Assembly: GCA_947579605.1 (NCBI GenBank)
Contig: OX388317.1
Location: 12,295,384-12,359,383 of the forward strand
From: Athripsodes cinereus
Taxonomy: Eukaryota > Arthropoda > Insecta > Trichoptera > Leptoceridae
Direction of reading: 5' to 3'
DNA: 64,000 nucleotides
Each line of letters starts with the position of its first letter. Positions within the stretch are counted from its first letter, which is position 1. Under the pieces are notes generated by a model, which did no database searches, was not told the origin of the DNA, and worked only from the letters and a program-made list of their open reading frames with translations. Of this stretch, positions 23,661-39,400 are shown one piece after another. Made by a program: the position numbers and the translations under genes.

Positions 23661-24251
23661 TGTGTATGTAATATGTAATTAGTTTTATGTTTTTTCTGGA
23701 CAAAATATTTTATATTTCGGGAATATTTATACATGATATAGAATTTCTGTAACATCTTTGTAAGAATCATCCTCTGAAGTAATTCTTCACATTTTCCCCA
23801 CACACTGTCGTGTTCAGACAAATACTTAGCAATATGAACAAACGTAAATCAATAGAAATATTATATTTTCTATATGTTATTATAATAATATTATTTGTAA
23901 GATGACTACTACGCCTGTCTGTACACACAACAATACGGGGAATTTATTATTTTTATACGCTATTAAGGTCCACAGATACAGATAGAAGTCACTGCTGTCC
24001 TACCAATAGAATAAATGCCCGAGATTTATAATATCATTATGATAAAATGGCGTGCCAGAGAAGTACGATTTTTGTGCGGAAACAGTGGCGGAATAATGTT
24101 CTAATAGAAAAGAACTCTTACCCGTACAAGATTATATGCTTTTTTTATAACATTCTTTCAAAGTGCCTCCCTGCCTCTTAAACTATTTCAAAATTTCTTT
24201 TTACTAAATAATTGATTATAGACCTTGAAAGATTTAGAAAAACATCTAGAT
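23661..24251. other. AT-rich DNA, no gene seen
   Basis: Nothing recognisable. Confidence 0.4.
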
Positions 24252-24467
24252 CAGTGTTTCCCAAACTATGGGTCGCGACTCACTGGTGGGTCGCGAGCGA
24301 ATATTGAGTGGGCCCTGAGCATTAAGTAGTTCCACCACTCGCTACTAGAAAATCTGAGCATTACCAATATTTATGACCTCTTTTCTCCAAGACAGCTAAA
24401 AGGTGGGTTCCAAGATTGGAAATTTTTGTTATATGGGTCGGAGCCCAGTCAACTTTGGGAACCACTG
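24252..24467. mobile_element. hAT-type MITE, 216 bp, intact target duplication
   Basis: The perfect 8-bp target duplication ATCTAGAT flanks it at 24244-24251 and 24468-24475. The ends are CAGTGTTTCCCAAACTATGG and, in reverse complement, CAGTGGTTCCCAAAGTTGAC, the classic CAGTG.TTCCCAAA termini of non-autonomous hAT elements. The interior GGGTCGCGACTC...GGGTCGCGAGCG is also typical. It has no coding capacity and would be mobilised by a transposase encoded elsewhere. Confidence 0.93.
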
Positions 24468-27400
24468 ATCTAGATGATGAAAAATAATTACGTCTTAAGT
24501 GATAGGCTTATGATATTGTCCGAGTAATGAGAAAGCTTCAACAGATACGTACCTAATGCTTAAGACTGAAAGGCGGAGAAGATACTGAAAGAATTATAAT
24601 AGAGACTAAAGTGTGAGTGTGTAGAATAAAATCAAATCAATAGAAAAGAAGAATAATCAAATTTGCCGTCGTACTCGAGAGATAAGCTACATTAAAATAA
24701 TGCAGGGTAGCAAATATTCTTGGAAAATTATCCGACTCTAGATGGAATCAAATATATTGGATTGAAAATCAAGAACATGAATAAGGAGTACGAAAGTGTG
24801 AAACACTTTGTACACAGTGAGCGAAGACTCGCATCAAAGCTCCTAGTTTTTTTTGAACCGATCCTGTTGTATGTGGAAGAGACGAAATTGTGTTTTACAA
24901 GAGCGGGTGTATAGATTTTGTATGTCATATTATTATGAACTGTTTTATTTTGTCACAAGTCACAATATAGACTATTTTAATTTTTTTATTTTTTATTTTA
25001 TTTTATTAATACAAACAAACAGCTTTTACATTTTATATAGTACAACTTAAATATTACATTTTTCACAAGCCAGTGAAGTTTGTTAAATTATTTTATTTAA
25101 CACTTTATTCCAAATTAAAAAAAAACAAATAACACAAACAAAAAAGAAGTACACTCTATGCACCAACTGAGGCAAAAACACAAAAATGTAAAGAAAAAAC
25201 AAAATCGTTCACCCATGTAATGACTATACCAGTTAATATATTTTTTTTTATTTCATGCTTGTTATTCTCTCAATGTCACGCTGTTATAGATATATTACGA
25301 GTATAATAATATTATACCTTTGAATAAGACGTAAAAGAAACATTGGTAACTTTGAAAAAGTTTCTTCTACGACTATAGTATAATAACTATTTCTGTTAAT
25401 ACTTTTTTATCTAACTGAAAGTTTGTGTTCAATCCTGGCGTTTTGCATGTTTGAGTGATTGAAGAAAAAATACAAATTTGATTATAATAACAAATTACAT
25501 TACTTATTTAAATACCAATTTTTGACGCTATTGTGTAAATATTCCACTTACATTTAATAGGGCTCTCTCAGGGGGCTAGGCTGTGAGAGCGATCGTTAAT
25601 TTCATACCTCTTTCATTTTCCCCAATGAAACTTTAAAAATAAAAGATGTATCTAGGTATTTGTTATAAGCCCAAATACAACCTTGTACACATTTCACAGT
25701 AAGCTTAAAGCTAGTGTCATGAAAGGGGAGTTTGCCGACACCTGGGATTGAACCGCCATACAATCATACATATTTCCTTGTGAGTCACGATGTCCTGGGT
25801 CATCCACACTTCTTATATCCCTCAATTCAAATAAGAAGAGAATCAGAATAATTTACAAAATTAAATTTCTCGTCTGCTATTTTCAGCACCTTTATGTAAC
25901 GAATAATTGCAGCATTTCTAACGTAGATATTATTCATAAGCTAGAAACCCCATTTACATTATAAAAAGTACTCTGATGAGATAAATAATAAATTAAGTTA
26001 ATTCAGATGGAATACATAATATAAATAATTATATTTTTTTTTACTTTTTAATTCAACAAAATATGGTATGAAGACAAATTTTACTTACATAGGTTCTTCA
26101 GAAAAATATTCACATATTAAATATACAAGTATAACCTTGAAATACCTCTCGCTTTTTTGCTAGGTAGATGGATAGATACTCAACAGTACACCTTAATTGC
26201 GACATTTACTCATCTCCAGTTACACGTTGAAGTGTTATGAATAAAATTTGATTTCGCCATGAAAAATCACGCGTGAGGCAAAAACCAGAGATCGGCAACA
26301 AATCACATTGTTAAATTAATTTCTTTTATTTCTCTGCGAAAATCCACTTGATAACACCGGCATAAAAGGTAATTAAAGAAAATTACTTCTATTTAACAAT
26401 GTAAAACAAATTATTCATGTGGGTACCATACATTATACACGTAAACATATTATAACATCAGAGATTTAAAAATCAATTAATATTGTAGACATTGTCGATC
26501 GAACAAAACATATGTTGTATGTAGTTGTATGTAAATGAGTGATGTATCACCTTACTTCATTATCATTCCATACAACCCGACAAACAATAGGTCCCCCATC
26601 GCTGAGTGTGGATTCAGCGATGAGGTATGGCACGCACCCTAAAGGTCCTTATTATTATTGGCACAGGGAGAACAGATTACATGGTAATTGCATGCAGTTA
26701 CTCTACTAACTATAGTGTGATCACTTGTAAGATATAGAGTGATACTATAGATAGATAAACAGAGTTCATCAATCATTTCGTACATAAAAAAATTTCAATG
26801 GTTGAAGACGCCTCTCTATTCTTATTTCCCACCTCGCCGCACATCTTCCCAAAACGCATTAATCTACATAAGATTATTATTAATAAAACGTATTGTATGT
26901 AGGTACCTACCAACCTTACGTCACAATATTGAGCACGTTATACCTATTTATATATCACACATGGATAATATTTATGCAGGTATATATAATATGCTCCGTG
27001 AAAATACCTTTTCTTAGATTTATATATATATTTGTGAAGATGCTTTCGCGGGCAATAAAATTAAAATATAAAACTTTCGGTTCGTCTCGCGTACGGGGTT
27101 TTTGGCACTGAGGAGTGCCACTTTCCCAACGTCTCGCCTGTATATGACCAGGTATCACCTGGTCGTATAAAATAATGAGAGGATGAATTAAATCATTTAA
27201 TCGAAGACAGCAGCCGCATCTACTAGGAATCGCACCCAGAAGCTCTGTGTTACGAGTCAAGTGCTATGACCATTAGGCCACAGAAGTCTGTGGGTGACCT
27301 TTGAGTATTTTCATTATAAGCTGCAATTTTAAACCTAGAGCGAAACCTACCTGTATTGTGTGCAAATTTTAAGCTACTGTTCGATCATTTTTTTTCGTTA

Positions 27401-30400
27401 GGTGCTTACAGATAGCTTCATACATACCTAAATACAAAATAACGATTATATTGTAAAAATATATAGCAAGAGCACATCACATCTTTATTTCTTATAACAA
27501 ATTTCGTGCTGTTAACAAAGTGGTATAATTAAGGTTATGTTTATAATTCCCATTGCATTGTTATTTTATTTTATAGTAATATTATATAAATATATTTCTC
27601 TACTTATAAAAGCAGTGTTGTTATGATTGAGGCGATTGTATAAATGAAAATGATCGTTTTAGATATTATCGTGCGAATAATCACATTGCGTGTGGGAAAT
27701 ATCCTTTCTGTAAAGGGCACATAACATAAATAATATTAATTTCTCTTCTCATATGTAATATTTTACTAATACTCGGTATCACACAATGTTTCACACATTG
27801 CCCAAGTGTTTCGTTTCGTACGTTTGGTTCATAATATTTGTACACAATTATTCCTTGTTATGTGTACTACAAAGAAACAAAAATATAAGCCTACCTCACA
27901 CGATTTTCACGTATATATGAATCTTAATTCATTTTACCAATTTGTTAAGAGGAATAATAATATATATGTAATTTGCTTTGTGATACTATTTGATTTTTTT
28001 TATTTTTGTGTTATTAATTTTATATAATATTCAAATTAAATAAAAAGAAAATAAAAAAAAAACATTGAGTGAACGAGAGTTCAAGGGGGCTGTCTAGGGG
28101 GCCCTTGATTCATCATAGAGGAATTTGCTTTTCGTACTTCTACAGTTTCACATGGTAAACGCTACTTTTGGGAATTGGATTTGTGAACTTTGTAAGAAAG
28201 TTTGTTTGTAAGAAATGGATCTTAATTGGTTTGCTCATTGTTATAATTAATTGTTTATAGAATGATATTGTTACAATTATTTGATCTATATAGAAAAAAG
28301 TAATTAACAATGAATATGAAATATATAATACCAAACTTTTAAATATGAATATAGTAAAATAAGTTATTTAAAAAAAAAAAACAAAAATGACAACCAGACT
28401 AACCGTATAAAATGAACATGTAAGCGATCCTCTACACCAAAATAAAATATACAATCAGGGTGAGTGGTATCGCTTTGATATCGATTCATCGATCTTATAT
28501 ATATTTATTTAATGGAAATATTTAATGTAGTTATTTATTTCATGTGAGATACATTAAATCGTTTAGAAATTTTAGAAAAATTAAATACAAAAAGGTACTT
28601 ATTTTGACGTATTTGTTCGCTTATAAAATAAATGTTCTATTAATTAGAAGTAGATCTCCCCTATCAAAAAATTAAGGACAATATTTGACTAGAAATAAAT
28701 GAAAATAAAAATTATGCAACGAACAGATGCATGGACGCCTCCATTCAAATTATGCATGTCAATTAGAAAAATTTAAAAACAAATTAGATAAGTATACAAA
28801 AATATTGAGAGAAAAATATGGAAGAACGTTCTTATAAAAACACGGTATATCCATAAATGTAAATAAGAAATAACTCGAATAAAAATGGATGTATCTTACT
28901 TGCAGTTAGTATTAAAAATAATTAACAGTCTAGCTTCAAAAGTAGGTACATATGCACATACATACATTTTCTTCCACTTGTTGGGTCGTGTGTCCATTAT
29001 CCATTGGTGTTCTAATACCTGAAACCTTTCCAAACCAAGATTTTTAATGTCATTTAAACAAAACATACGTTTTATCCTCTCCATACAAAAAAAAATATAA
29101 GATTCTATGGAAGGCATCTCTCATTACTGAATTGTAGAAAAGTTTTGACTGTTAAATAATACTCAATTAAATGGAAAAAATTGAAGGCAATTATTCCCTA
29201 GAGACTCAACGGATTATTGTGAAATGTATAATTTAACTGAGTAAATTAATTCATAATATACAAAAACACGGAAATTATCATTATACCTACCTATATATAG
29301 TTACGAATCATAAAATCGTGTAAAATTAAGGCTGTTTAATAATTTAAATAAAATTGGATAAATTCGTGTCAATATTAATATTTCATTAATTTAATATGTA
29401 TTAATTTTAATTAAAATATTTTATACTCAATTATATGACAAAATAATTGAGTTCCAACACATTTTGAATAAATATTTCTAAAATACATAACATGTCAATA
29501 CAATCATCGAAAACATCGAATGTTTAAACGCACTATCAGACGCCATAAAAATCAAAACATTCAGTGATTGTAAATCTTCATCGACAAAATATAACAGCTC
29601 ATTATTATACAAATATGTTTTCACAGTAATTTTGACATACTTGTTATTACATGGTTATGGGTTTGAACAGCATATCTGTTAGATTTGCGTACTACATTTT
29701 GGTCCGCCTGCTGAACTGCTACTACTGCTATCCAATCACGGCATATCCCACGAGAGGGGTACCCAGCAGACCAGTCGCTTGTAATAAACATGCAAGCTGT
29801 CCTTTCAATGCCAACAAAATATAAGACATTCAGGATGGATGACAAACATCATCGCTGAATTTAAGATTTAAAATATCATCCTTAATTTTTTTAACACTTC
29901 CCTTTTACAGGACACTCGAAAACTTGCTAAAAAAATAAGACGAATTCTCCACGGAACAGGATTATGGAACACGGAACATTAAAAATTAATATATTTTTTA
30001 TTTTTAGTATTTCCAATGTGACCCTGTAAATCGCGTTGCCGGTTTTCAAGTGCTTCTGCTCTTGTCATCAGGCTAGCATCAGGTAAAGAATAGTCTTAAT
30101 GAAATACAAGGTGTTATATCAGCCAACATTGAATAAATTAATAATATTCCGTTGCGGTCGAACTGACAGAAAACATCTCTAGTATCTGCCTTTGGGCGTT
30201 GATAGGTATTTTAAATAAGCCATTGATATTCGGTACCAAAGATCAACTAAGTAGGCGATACAATTAGATAAAAGAAGTTTAAGATGTGGGTGTTTTTCAG
30301 ACAATATTATATAATTTCGATGCGTCTCAATGAGTCGATGAATCGTACAATAATATACACGCCTATTATGTATTTACTGCTGGTTATGCTCTGACGCCTC

Positions 30401-33400
30401 CTGCTGATAGATTTAATATTATACGTGTTGACATATTTACAGTATAATTAAATTCAATCATTAAAATTATTATTAAATTTATTGCTACTGATACAAAGTG
30501 TCATCACCCGAAACAGGTCAAAATATATTTCCTTCATAGGCAACCATACTTATAAATTTTTATATTCTATTCCATCGCAGGTTATCCCATAAATAGAGTA
30601 GCCAGCGGACTAACTGCGTGTAGTAAATAAATAAACATATCATTGAAGAGAGACCCACCTCACACCCGGATATTTCAGGAGTCATAGACTCCTATTTATC
30701 CGCCAGAGATGTGCAAAATACTTTCAAAAAAGTATTTAAATACAAAATACAAATACTTTTGAATTTTTGTATTTCAAATACTAAATACTTTTTCAAAATG
30801 GTATTTAAATACAAAATACAAAATACGTATTTTCAAAATACTTTTTTAAAATACTTTTTACAAATAGTCGAACAAGGTGTAAGACAAAAGTATTTAATAT
30901 TTAAACCATCGATTGAAATTAAAAACTGGACAAAAGTATACAAAAATGGAGAAAGGGTTGACATGATTCGATATAGCATTGCTTGCAGACAATTGATGAA
31001 TGCCATTGATGAATGAAAAACTGGACAAGAGTATACATAAATGGAGAAAGGGTTGACATGATTCGATATATCATTGCTTGCAGACAATGAGGATGAGCCT
31101 TAATAAGAACTGTCAAAATAGAAAAAAAAAAAATTAAGTCATGACAAAATGTACGGTTTAGAGGGTTATTTTTCCCGGATTATTTTCGTTCCCGGGAAAC
31201 GGGAAATTTAAAAATGTATTTCCCGGGATTCCCATGAACCCCTTGAAATTCATTATTATATTTATTAATATTCAATTTTCAACAAATTTGGTAGAAAAAC
31301 TCGCAAAACTTGTTGACCCTTGCAAACATTTTGATTTGATAAAAAAAAAACAATTTTTTGTTACCAATATAAGTTATTTGCTTAAAAAAAACTAAATAGT
31401 CGACTCACGAGATTTATTTAGGTAGGTACTCTTTGTTATATCAAAATACAAATTGTTTACAAAATATATATACTTTTAACTTTTATTCATCCTATCATTC
31501 AAATAAATATTATGGATTTTGGCAAAGCTTTTTTAATAAACAAAAATCGAGTTCTTGTGGTGATTTTTTACTTCAAAAAATGAGAAATTTTGACAAAAAA
31601 GTGATTTTATCAATCGAGTAATATCCATGAATAAAACAAAAAATTGACAGTTTGCTGCACTAATATTTTTGAAAAATATCTAACTTTTCGAAATATTAAA
31701 AAAAAACATGAAAAATCATAGGATTCTTGTACATTGTCGGCCTAACACACCCCTGATTTCGATGTTAAGAATTATGCTTTTTTCAAACGAATACATTGAA
31801 GCTAAATAATTAATTAACAAGTAAAATAAAATAAATATTTATTATATTTTACTTGTTAATTTAAAATGAAGTGTTACAAAGTAAATGCCGATACAATTAA
31901 TAAATAATTAATGTTTAGAATATTTACTATTTTTTTTTATTGTTTAACCGGATTTGGGTGCAGATGTCAAAACCGATTGGAGAACCATGTCTACACAATG
32001 CAACATTGTGCAAAATCTAATCGGAAGAAGTGAGAAAGGTGTCCCAACGCTTACGAATTGGTTCTAGGCTGACTTAAGTGATCACTTTCGGACTTTAGAC
32101 GGGAGATCGCGATCCATTTGAGATCTGAAAAATGAGATCGCCAAAAGATGGTTGCTTCTAAGGTTTGCATAAGCGTCTCTCGATTAGTGGACCTTACATC
32201 GTAACAGTGAGAATTGTGGAATTGGTAAACGTTGTTCATGGACATCAAAAGTGATCACTTAAGCCAGCCTAGAGCCAATTCGTAAGCGTTGGAACACCTT
32301 TCTCACTTCTTCCAATTAGATTTTACACAAAGTTGCATTGTGTAGACATGGTTCTCCAATCGAGGTTTCTGATTGGCTATATAATAAAGTTTTTTTTAAA
32401 GTAAAACACTAATATTGGTAAAAAATATTTGTTTTCATATTTTATCACACCAAAACAAGTTTATTACGACCTTACGGTTAACTAAACAAAGATATCGGTA
32501 TCGATATGGCGATCTGCATGACTAATAAATTTGTGTTTTTTTCCCGGGAAACGGGAAATAAAAATCTAGTACGGTTGTTAGAAGAGATAAGCCGAAAATT
32601 GTCATAAATGGATTGAGTATCATCAAGCAGGTAAGAGAATTCCTGACTTGGGCTGCAAAATAAATCAGAATGGATAATCCAAATCTGAAATCGTATGGAC
32701 TACTGTAACATCATATTATATACAGGACTGCTCCAGACTCTTCCTTATCGTCTTCAGATGGTTTTTAATGGTGCCTCCGGATCATTTACAGAGAGAATAA
32801 GAGCTGCCACATAACTTCATTACTAAGAAGTCTACACTAACTGAGAGTCCTAGAGATACCTACTGGTGTTTAAACTGTGTCTCACTGTCCACAAGGCAGC
32901 ACACCACCCACTGAGCTGTTCCGCTGACAAAAATGTGTGGCGAAGGCTGTGCTCAGCTTCTTAAACTCGTTGAACTCAAAAGGGCAAATACCTCTAAATT
33001 TGCAGAAAGAAGAAACAAAGTCGCAGCGTCAACTGCCTGGAATAGATTGCCTTCAGACAAAATTGAAAATACTACCATTCAAGAGAAATCACAGCGCCCT
33101 TGAAATGGCCATGGATCATTAAACGGCGTCATGTATAATTTGTTCAGTCATCATTATTATGTGTGTATATCTCAAACATGGAGTACTCTAATGGAAACTT
33201 TGTATTTGTTATTCAACAAATTGGCAAAAGAAGCTTGCGTACGCGCATATCAATTAATGGCAGAATTTTGTTTCAAACAATAAAAAGGTATTTTGTAAAA
33301 GTATTTTGTGTAAAATACAAAATACTCAAAAAAAGTATTTCAAATAAAATACAAAATACTTTTTACAAAAAGGTATTTGAAATACAAAATACAAATACGT

Positions 33401-36400
33401 ATTTTGTATTTTGTATTTGTATTTTAAATACTTTTATTTCAAATACGTCACATCTCTGTTATCCGCACATTCAAACCAAAATTGTCCTCACGGGCGGGCC
33501 ATTGGGCAGGTCTGAAGGACCGACCGGCTACAACCGCCGTCGTGGGAATCTTTTAAACTACACTCTCTTCAATGCCCCTTTTGAAAGTATGTTTATTTTA
33601 TTGAATAAAAAAAAATACAAAATTATATAAAAAAAGCATAAAACAGGACAAAATAAAGTACAATTAATATAAGGTAGATAACATCGAGTAAATATGATAT
33701 ATAAAAATTGCTGAGTAACAAAAGCCGAAGTGAGGTGTCCAGAAACTTGTTATTTGGCGTTCAGAAGGCGCGAGCCCGAGAATCACCAGTGCCGAATGGT
33801 GTGAAAACATTAAACCCTCCCAAAAGGGACATACCTCCCAAACCTACTCTCCACCAAGGGAGACAGGACGATACAACGAGAAAACGAGTTCACTATCGCG
33901 CCAACGCCACAAAGGGCAAAAACCAACCCTAAGACTCTCCCGCGTCAGGCGGGGGTGAACCCGGCTGACGCAAAAGCTCCCAACGAGATACCCATACATC
34001 CACAAACACCAAAAATGCTTTAAGGTTCCTCGGGCATTGCAGAACCTCCCCAAACCAAATTGGTCTGGGAGTGCTCTCACTCATATCATCTATCATTGCA
34101 TCTCTAGCATCATTCATCACGGAGCACTCCCAAAGGATGTGCCCAGCATACTGCGCCCCCAACCCACAAACACACCACGGGTTCTCCGCTAGGCCAAGGT
34201 CATATAACCTGCCCTTTAGATCACCGTGTCCCGTCACAAGCTGGACGGCATGGTGATTGAGGGAAAGGAATCGTCTTTTCATTCTCTCACATACGTCAGG
34301 GAGAAAACTGTAGACCAATCTAGCAGTTCTCCCCCGATCCCACCTATCTTGCCAAATCTCCAAAGTTCTCTTTCGGATCATGCCGATTGCCCTACTGAGC
34401 CCTCTAGTCCCGGGCTCCGAATGAACGGAGATTCCGAGATGTTCAACATTGCCGTCAGCCTTGAGCTTACGCCTGGCTACACAATCTAAAATTTCTAAAT
34501 CCGCGGGCAGCACACCAGCGATGACAGGAAGGCCATCGCTAGCGGCCGTTCTATACGCACCGGTGACGGCGAGCAGGGGGAGTCTCTGTCCCCTCAAGAC
34601 CGCCGCGGACACAGAACCAACAGCAAGACGGTGCGACCAAACACGAGCACCATAAGTGACCTGAGCCACATACGTCGCCCGATAAATGGTACGCACAGTC
34701 CGCGCCTTAAGGCCCCAAGTACCACGACTGAGTCTGCGTAGAGTGTGAAATAACACTCCCGCTTTTTCGGCAGTCGCTCGCACGTGCGGAAGAAAGGTGA
34801 AGATAATAAACATATCAATACAAAATAAGACAAACGAGATGGATGACATACCTCACCGCTGAATGGAAGATGTGAATGTCTTATTTGTGATATTTAATGA
34901 ACGCCCGCGTTTGACAGGACTTTAAAAATCTTACAAAATAGATTTTAAGATTGAATAATAAATTATAATCCATAAAGTACATCTGTAGCCTTTGGAAAAT
35001 TAAGCAGTGAATCCATTTACTACTTACTCCATTTGTTAGAAATGCAATGCTACATAGTTTAAAAGAAAAGATGGAGATCCAGGTATAAAATTTCTCTTAA
35101 TTTTTACTTTGGATAAAATAAATCATATCAAATATAGCGATAATTTTACACCTTGATATATTTTTGATATAATAATTAATATTTTTTATTCTAAAAAATG
35201 TTTTATGGTAAAACACCATAAGACAGGTCAAGACTTTGTTCATAATATAAGCCGGACGTGGACACAAAGAAATCCTGGAATGAATAGGAGGCATCAGCAT
35301 AAGACTAGGAGGTTTACAAATACAGTAGTTAAATTCAAGCTTTACCATCACAAATTATAATATAAGGAATTATAGTCGTACTGTGATAATATATCTATGA
35401 TAGAATGTTGGACACATTATTATTTTTTAAAGCAATAAAAACATTAATAGTTTAAATGAATGTCTTATTTTTATTAGCATAGAGAGAACAGTCTGCATTT
35501 TATTACCTACCTGTAGTTAATCAGCTGGCTACCCCACTTGTTGGATATGCCATAATGTTATATTAGTAGCGGAATTAAGGTATATCTAGATATTATTATT
35601 ATTATTCTAGGTAGTACGTAGTATCAGATCAAATAATTCGCACATCTTGATGTTGTGATAAAGGAAACGTGTTTGTTATATACTTGAGAAAGCACACACA
35701 CACACACCTCCGTCCTACTGAAATGAGAACCTTATTGTCCACCTTAATAATATACTATAACTGAAGATGTGTTATCCCGGAACCTTTTCAACAAGCAATA
35801 TATAGTACAAAGTACATACATTTTATGTGGGTACATTGAAATATAATGTAATAGACGTAGGTACCTAATAGTAGTGCACTGGACGCTAGAAACCTTATGT
35901 GATAAATTAATTGATAAAATTTTATTTTCAATCGTTTAGTATGAAACTTTGGTTGTTTATAAGTTGATCTAAGAAGCTTTTTATAACAATTAGTTTCATA
36001 TTCAGATATTGTTTGTAATATTTCTATAGCTTGATGAGAATAATGAAATAACATTTCATAGTTGAAAATATTGACGTATTTGATGATTGTATTTAAAATA
36101 ATAAATTTTCTTTAAAAAGATAAAAATTGAATCTGGATTGGAAATAAACCCAAACATCCTTACAGAAAGCAATATGCTTGTATGAAAATTGAGTAGATTG
36201 GCAATGGGTGTATATTCTTATGAATTAAATAAATCATACTGAGAACATAATTTTAAACTGAACGAATATCATATTCGTTTAAAACATTTCGTTCGTAATT
36301 GCACAATTATTACCAACTTTCTTTGAGTCTCAATCATTCTTTATTTCCATTCCTTATTGACTGTGGAGAAAAAGAGCGAAAGATATTGATGCTTATTTTC

Positions 36401-39400
36401 TTGACCGGCTCGTCACCTTTTTGACAAACCTAGCTGATTTGTGACAATTTAACAACTTTTATAGGTATAAACACTGAAAACAAACATTAAAAAAAACAAT
36501 ATTTATTTACAAAATAATAACCTCCTCAGAATTCGAAATTAAACATAAAGAATTATCAACTTCACTAAAGGGACCTTATCTAGTAATAAATTGTAATCAA
36601 TGATTTACTATGAGTTTGTAGTTTGTGATTATGTATTCGTATTGTGTTCACTAGGTACTTTTACTACACACTACACTTGTCAACTAAGGTTAAGCCTTTC
36701 TAGTACTCCTTCTTATATACCTACCTGTGTAGTTTAGTATTAGTTTTTTTCTGTAATGATATACCTGTATACTCTATACAAAAAATATTGCCAACTTAAG
36801 ATAGATCCGTAAGATGGTATGACACTAGATTTCGAAGGAGACCACAGTCCACCCAGATACCACAGAAGCATGGAAATTTTCATTTAGCCGAAATTCTATA
36901 CTTAACAAATCTTGCGCATACGGAAATAGAAAACTTGGTAAAACAACATTAAAATAAAATTGAATTAAATTTTAAAGCAAAACAAATAATATTACAGAGG
37001 GATTTTTTCCTAAAAATACTTCTCTTACAAGGAAGGCAGAATTGATCGAACACCACCTACCCATTTTTTTTTTTTGAATAACGATGATTTACAAATACAT
37101 ATTATTTATACCTTTGCAAATTTCACGAGCTATAATATTTTTCCAAGTATGTTCCCACCTATAAAATATCTAAAAATTACCAAAATTGAAATTATTCATT
37201 GAAAAATATAGATGTTAAAATTTGTAAACCAAAAACAATTTGAAATTCAAAAACATGTAGGTAGTTTAGTAAATTCAAGAACATAAAAAAAAATGTTTGA
37301 ATTCATGTATAATGTTTTTTATATATTTCCTACGTAAATAATTATATACGAATGAAACAAAATATCTTATTCATAAAAATAGCTTCATCAATAAATTTTC
37401 ATGGAGATATTTAAAAAAAAAAAACTTTAAATGAGACTCATAGAAGGAATAGGTTTTTTCTATCATTGACATTAAATTTACGAGATGTTTTTTTTAAATT
37501 TTTAAAACAACCTTGCTTTTGAAAAGTATACAATCTATTGAGAAATAAGGTAAATTCCATTCTATAAATATATTTGAGAATTTATGAAACGTACTTTTGT
37601 TAAGAATTAATATTTTTATTTATTTATTTATTCTCAATTCATGCCTTGAGCCTTTTACATAATTTTAATAATGTACAAAAACAGCATTGCAATAAATAGA
37701 CATAGCACGACATAAAAAATAGATAATAAAACAAGAAACCAATAAGTATACTGTATACAAGTGTACATGGTTTAAACTATGAAAATTTTTGAAGATTTTA
37801 TATGATCTCGATTATTTGTAAAAAAAAATAATTCACTTATCAAGGATATCATAAGGTTTAGCTTAAAACGCGAGGTTAAAAAAATATATACTTAAAATTA
37901 TTAAGATATTTTATTTGTTAGTTTTGATCTTCTTTCTTCTTCACTTCTCGTCTTCTAACGCCAGTCCATTCTCGGATGTTTCGAAGCCAGGAGAAGTGTC
38001 TTCTGCCGACACCTCTGCAGCCCTCGATCTTCCCCTTTACAACGAGCTTAAGTACGGTGTATTTGTTGCCTCTCATTACATGCTTAAAAAAGATATTTTA
38101 CGGAGCTTAACAGTGGTTTGATCAATACAAAATAAAATATATAGGTATCATTTTAACATTCTATTAACGTATCAGTGTAGGTGTGAAGTAGCTAAGAATC
38201 CGATTGGTGGGTATTCGATACAAATCTATAATGTTAAAAGATCTAATAATATTCGGCACTTGATGTTATGTATATACTAAAGGTACCTCTTGAAAGAATA
38301 TAGGAAAGTACTTAGATATGTAGTACGAGTATGTTTATTTGATGGTCCCATAGTACCTATGTTTGTATGTACTTTAATCATGACAACCCTATTTCCTCAA
38401 TACATACATATGTGCCAAATAAACGTGTTAGGTATGTAATATCGTACTTTAACCCTTTGAGATCCCAATTCTATACCCTTTAAGTTTATTTTTACGTTCC
38501 CACAATATATCGGAATGATTTTTTTTTGCAATTTACTGGAATTTCAACTTATCTTAAGGTTATTTCGACAACTATGATTGTGTACACACTTAAATCCGAA
38601 AAAGGGAATGATCAAAGGTTTAGGATTTAATGTTATACTTCTATCCAAAACGATAACATACTATTATTATTATTACAAAGTATTTCGTTTTGAAGAAGAT
38701 TTCCTTGAAAATGTATCAAACCTAATTTGATATAAATTTGGTAAGCTTATTTATAAATATGAATTTGTAATTCACTTACCAAAGCAAATAAGACTATGTT
38801 AACTCAGTAGTATCTACATTTAACGATAAACATATTATTATTAATTTTACTTTGGTTTATCAAGGGAGATTCTCTTATAGATATAGTACACCACTGTTGA
38901 GTTAAATTTAGCAGAATTAAAATGTCAGCCAGTCTTTTCCTTCGTCTAATAAATAACATCTTTCTATGAGATATGAGAAGATGTTGGTTTGAATCCTGCG
39001 GAGGATATAATTAATTAATGACAAAAAATCACCTACGCAAATTGCCATTTAAAAGTTGAATATTTTATTTTATCCCAATCAATATTTGTCTTATTTAAAT
39101 ATGAAGTGGTCATTAACTCAATGCCCTGTGTTTAAAACTTCCAATTGAAATATCCGCGGTTCCATTGTTGATACCAACCTACCCAACCTACTCTTTATCG
39201 TTTTACATTTAAGTAATAGAATCATGGGAGAACTAAATATGTGTTTTATTTTTAATAATTTAAAAAGTGTTAGTACATAGTTTTTAAAGATGAAAATAGA
39301 GTTATCTACAATGAATACATAATATATCATTAAAATTAATTAATTTTTTTCTTTGAAAATGTTTGTGTTGTGAATCAGATTAATAAAAAATTATGTTTAT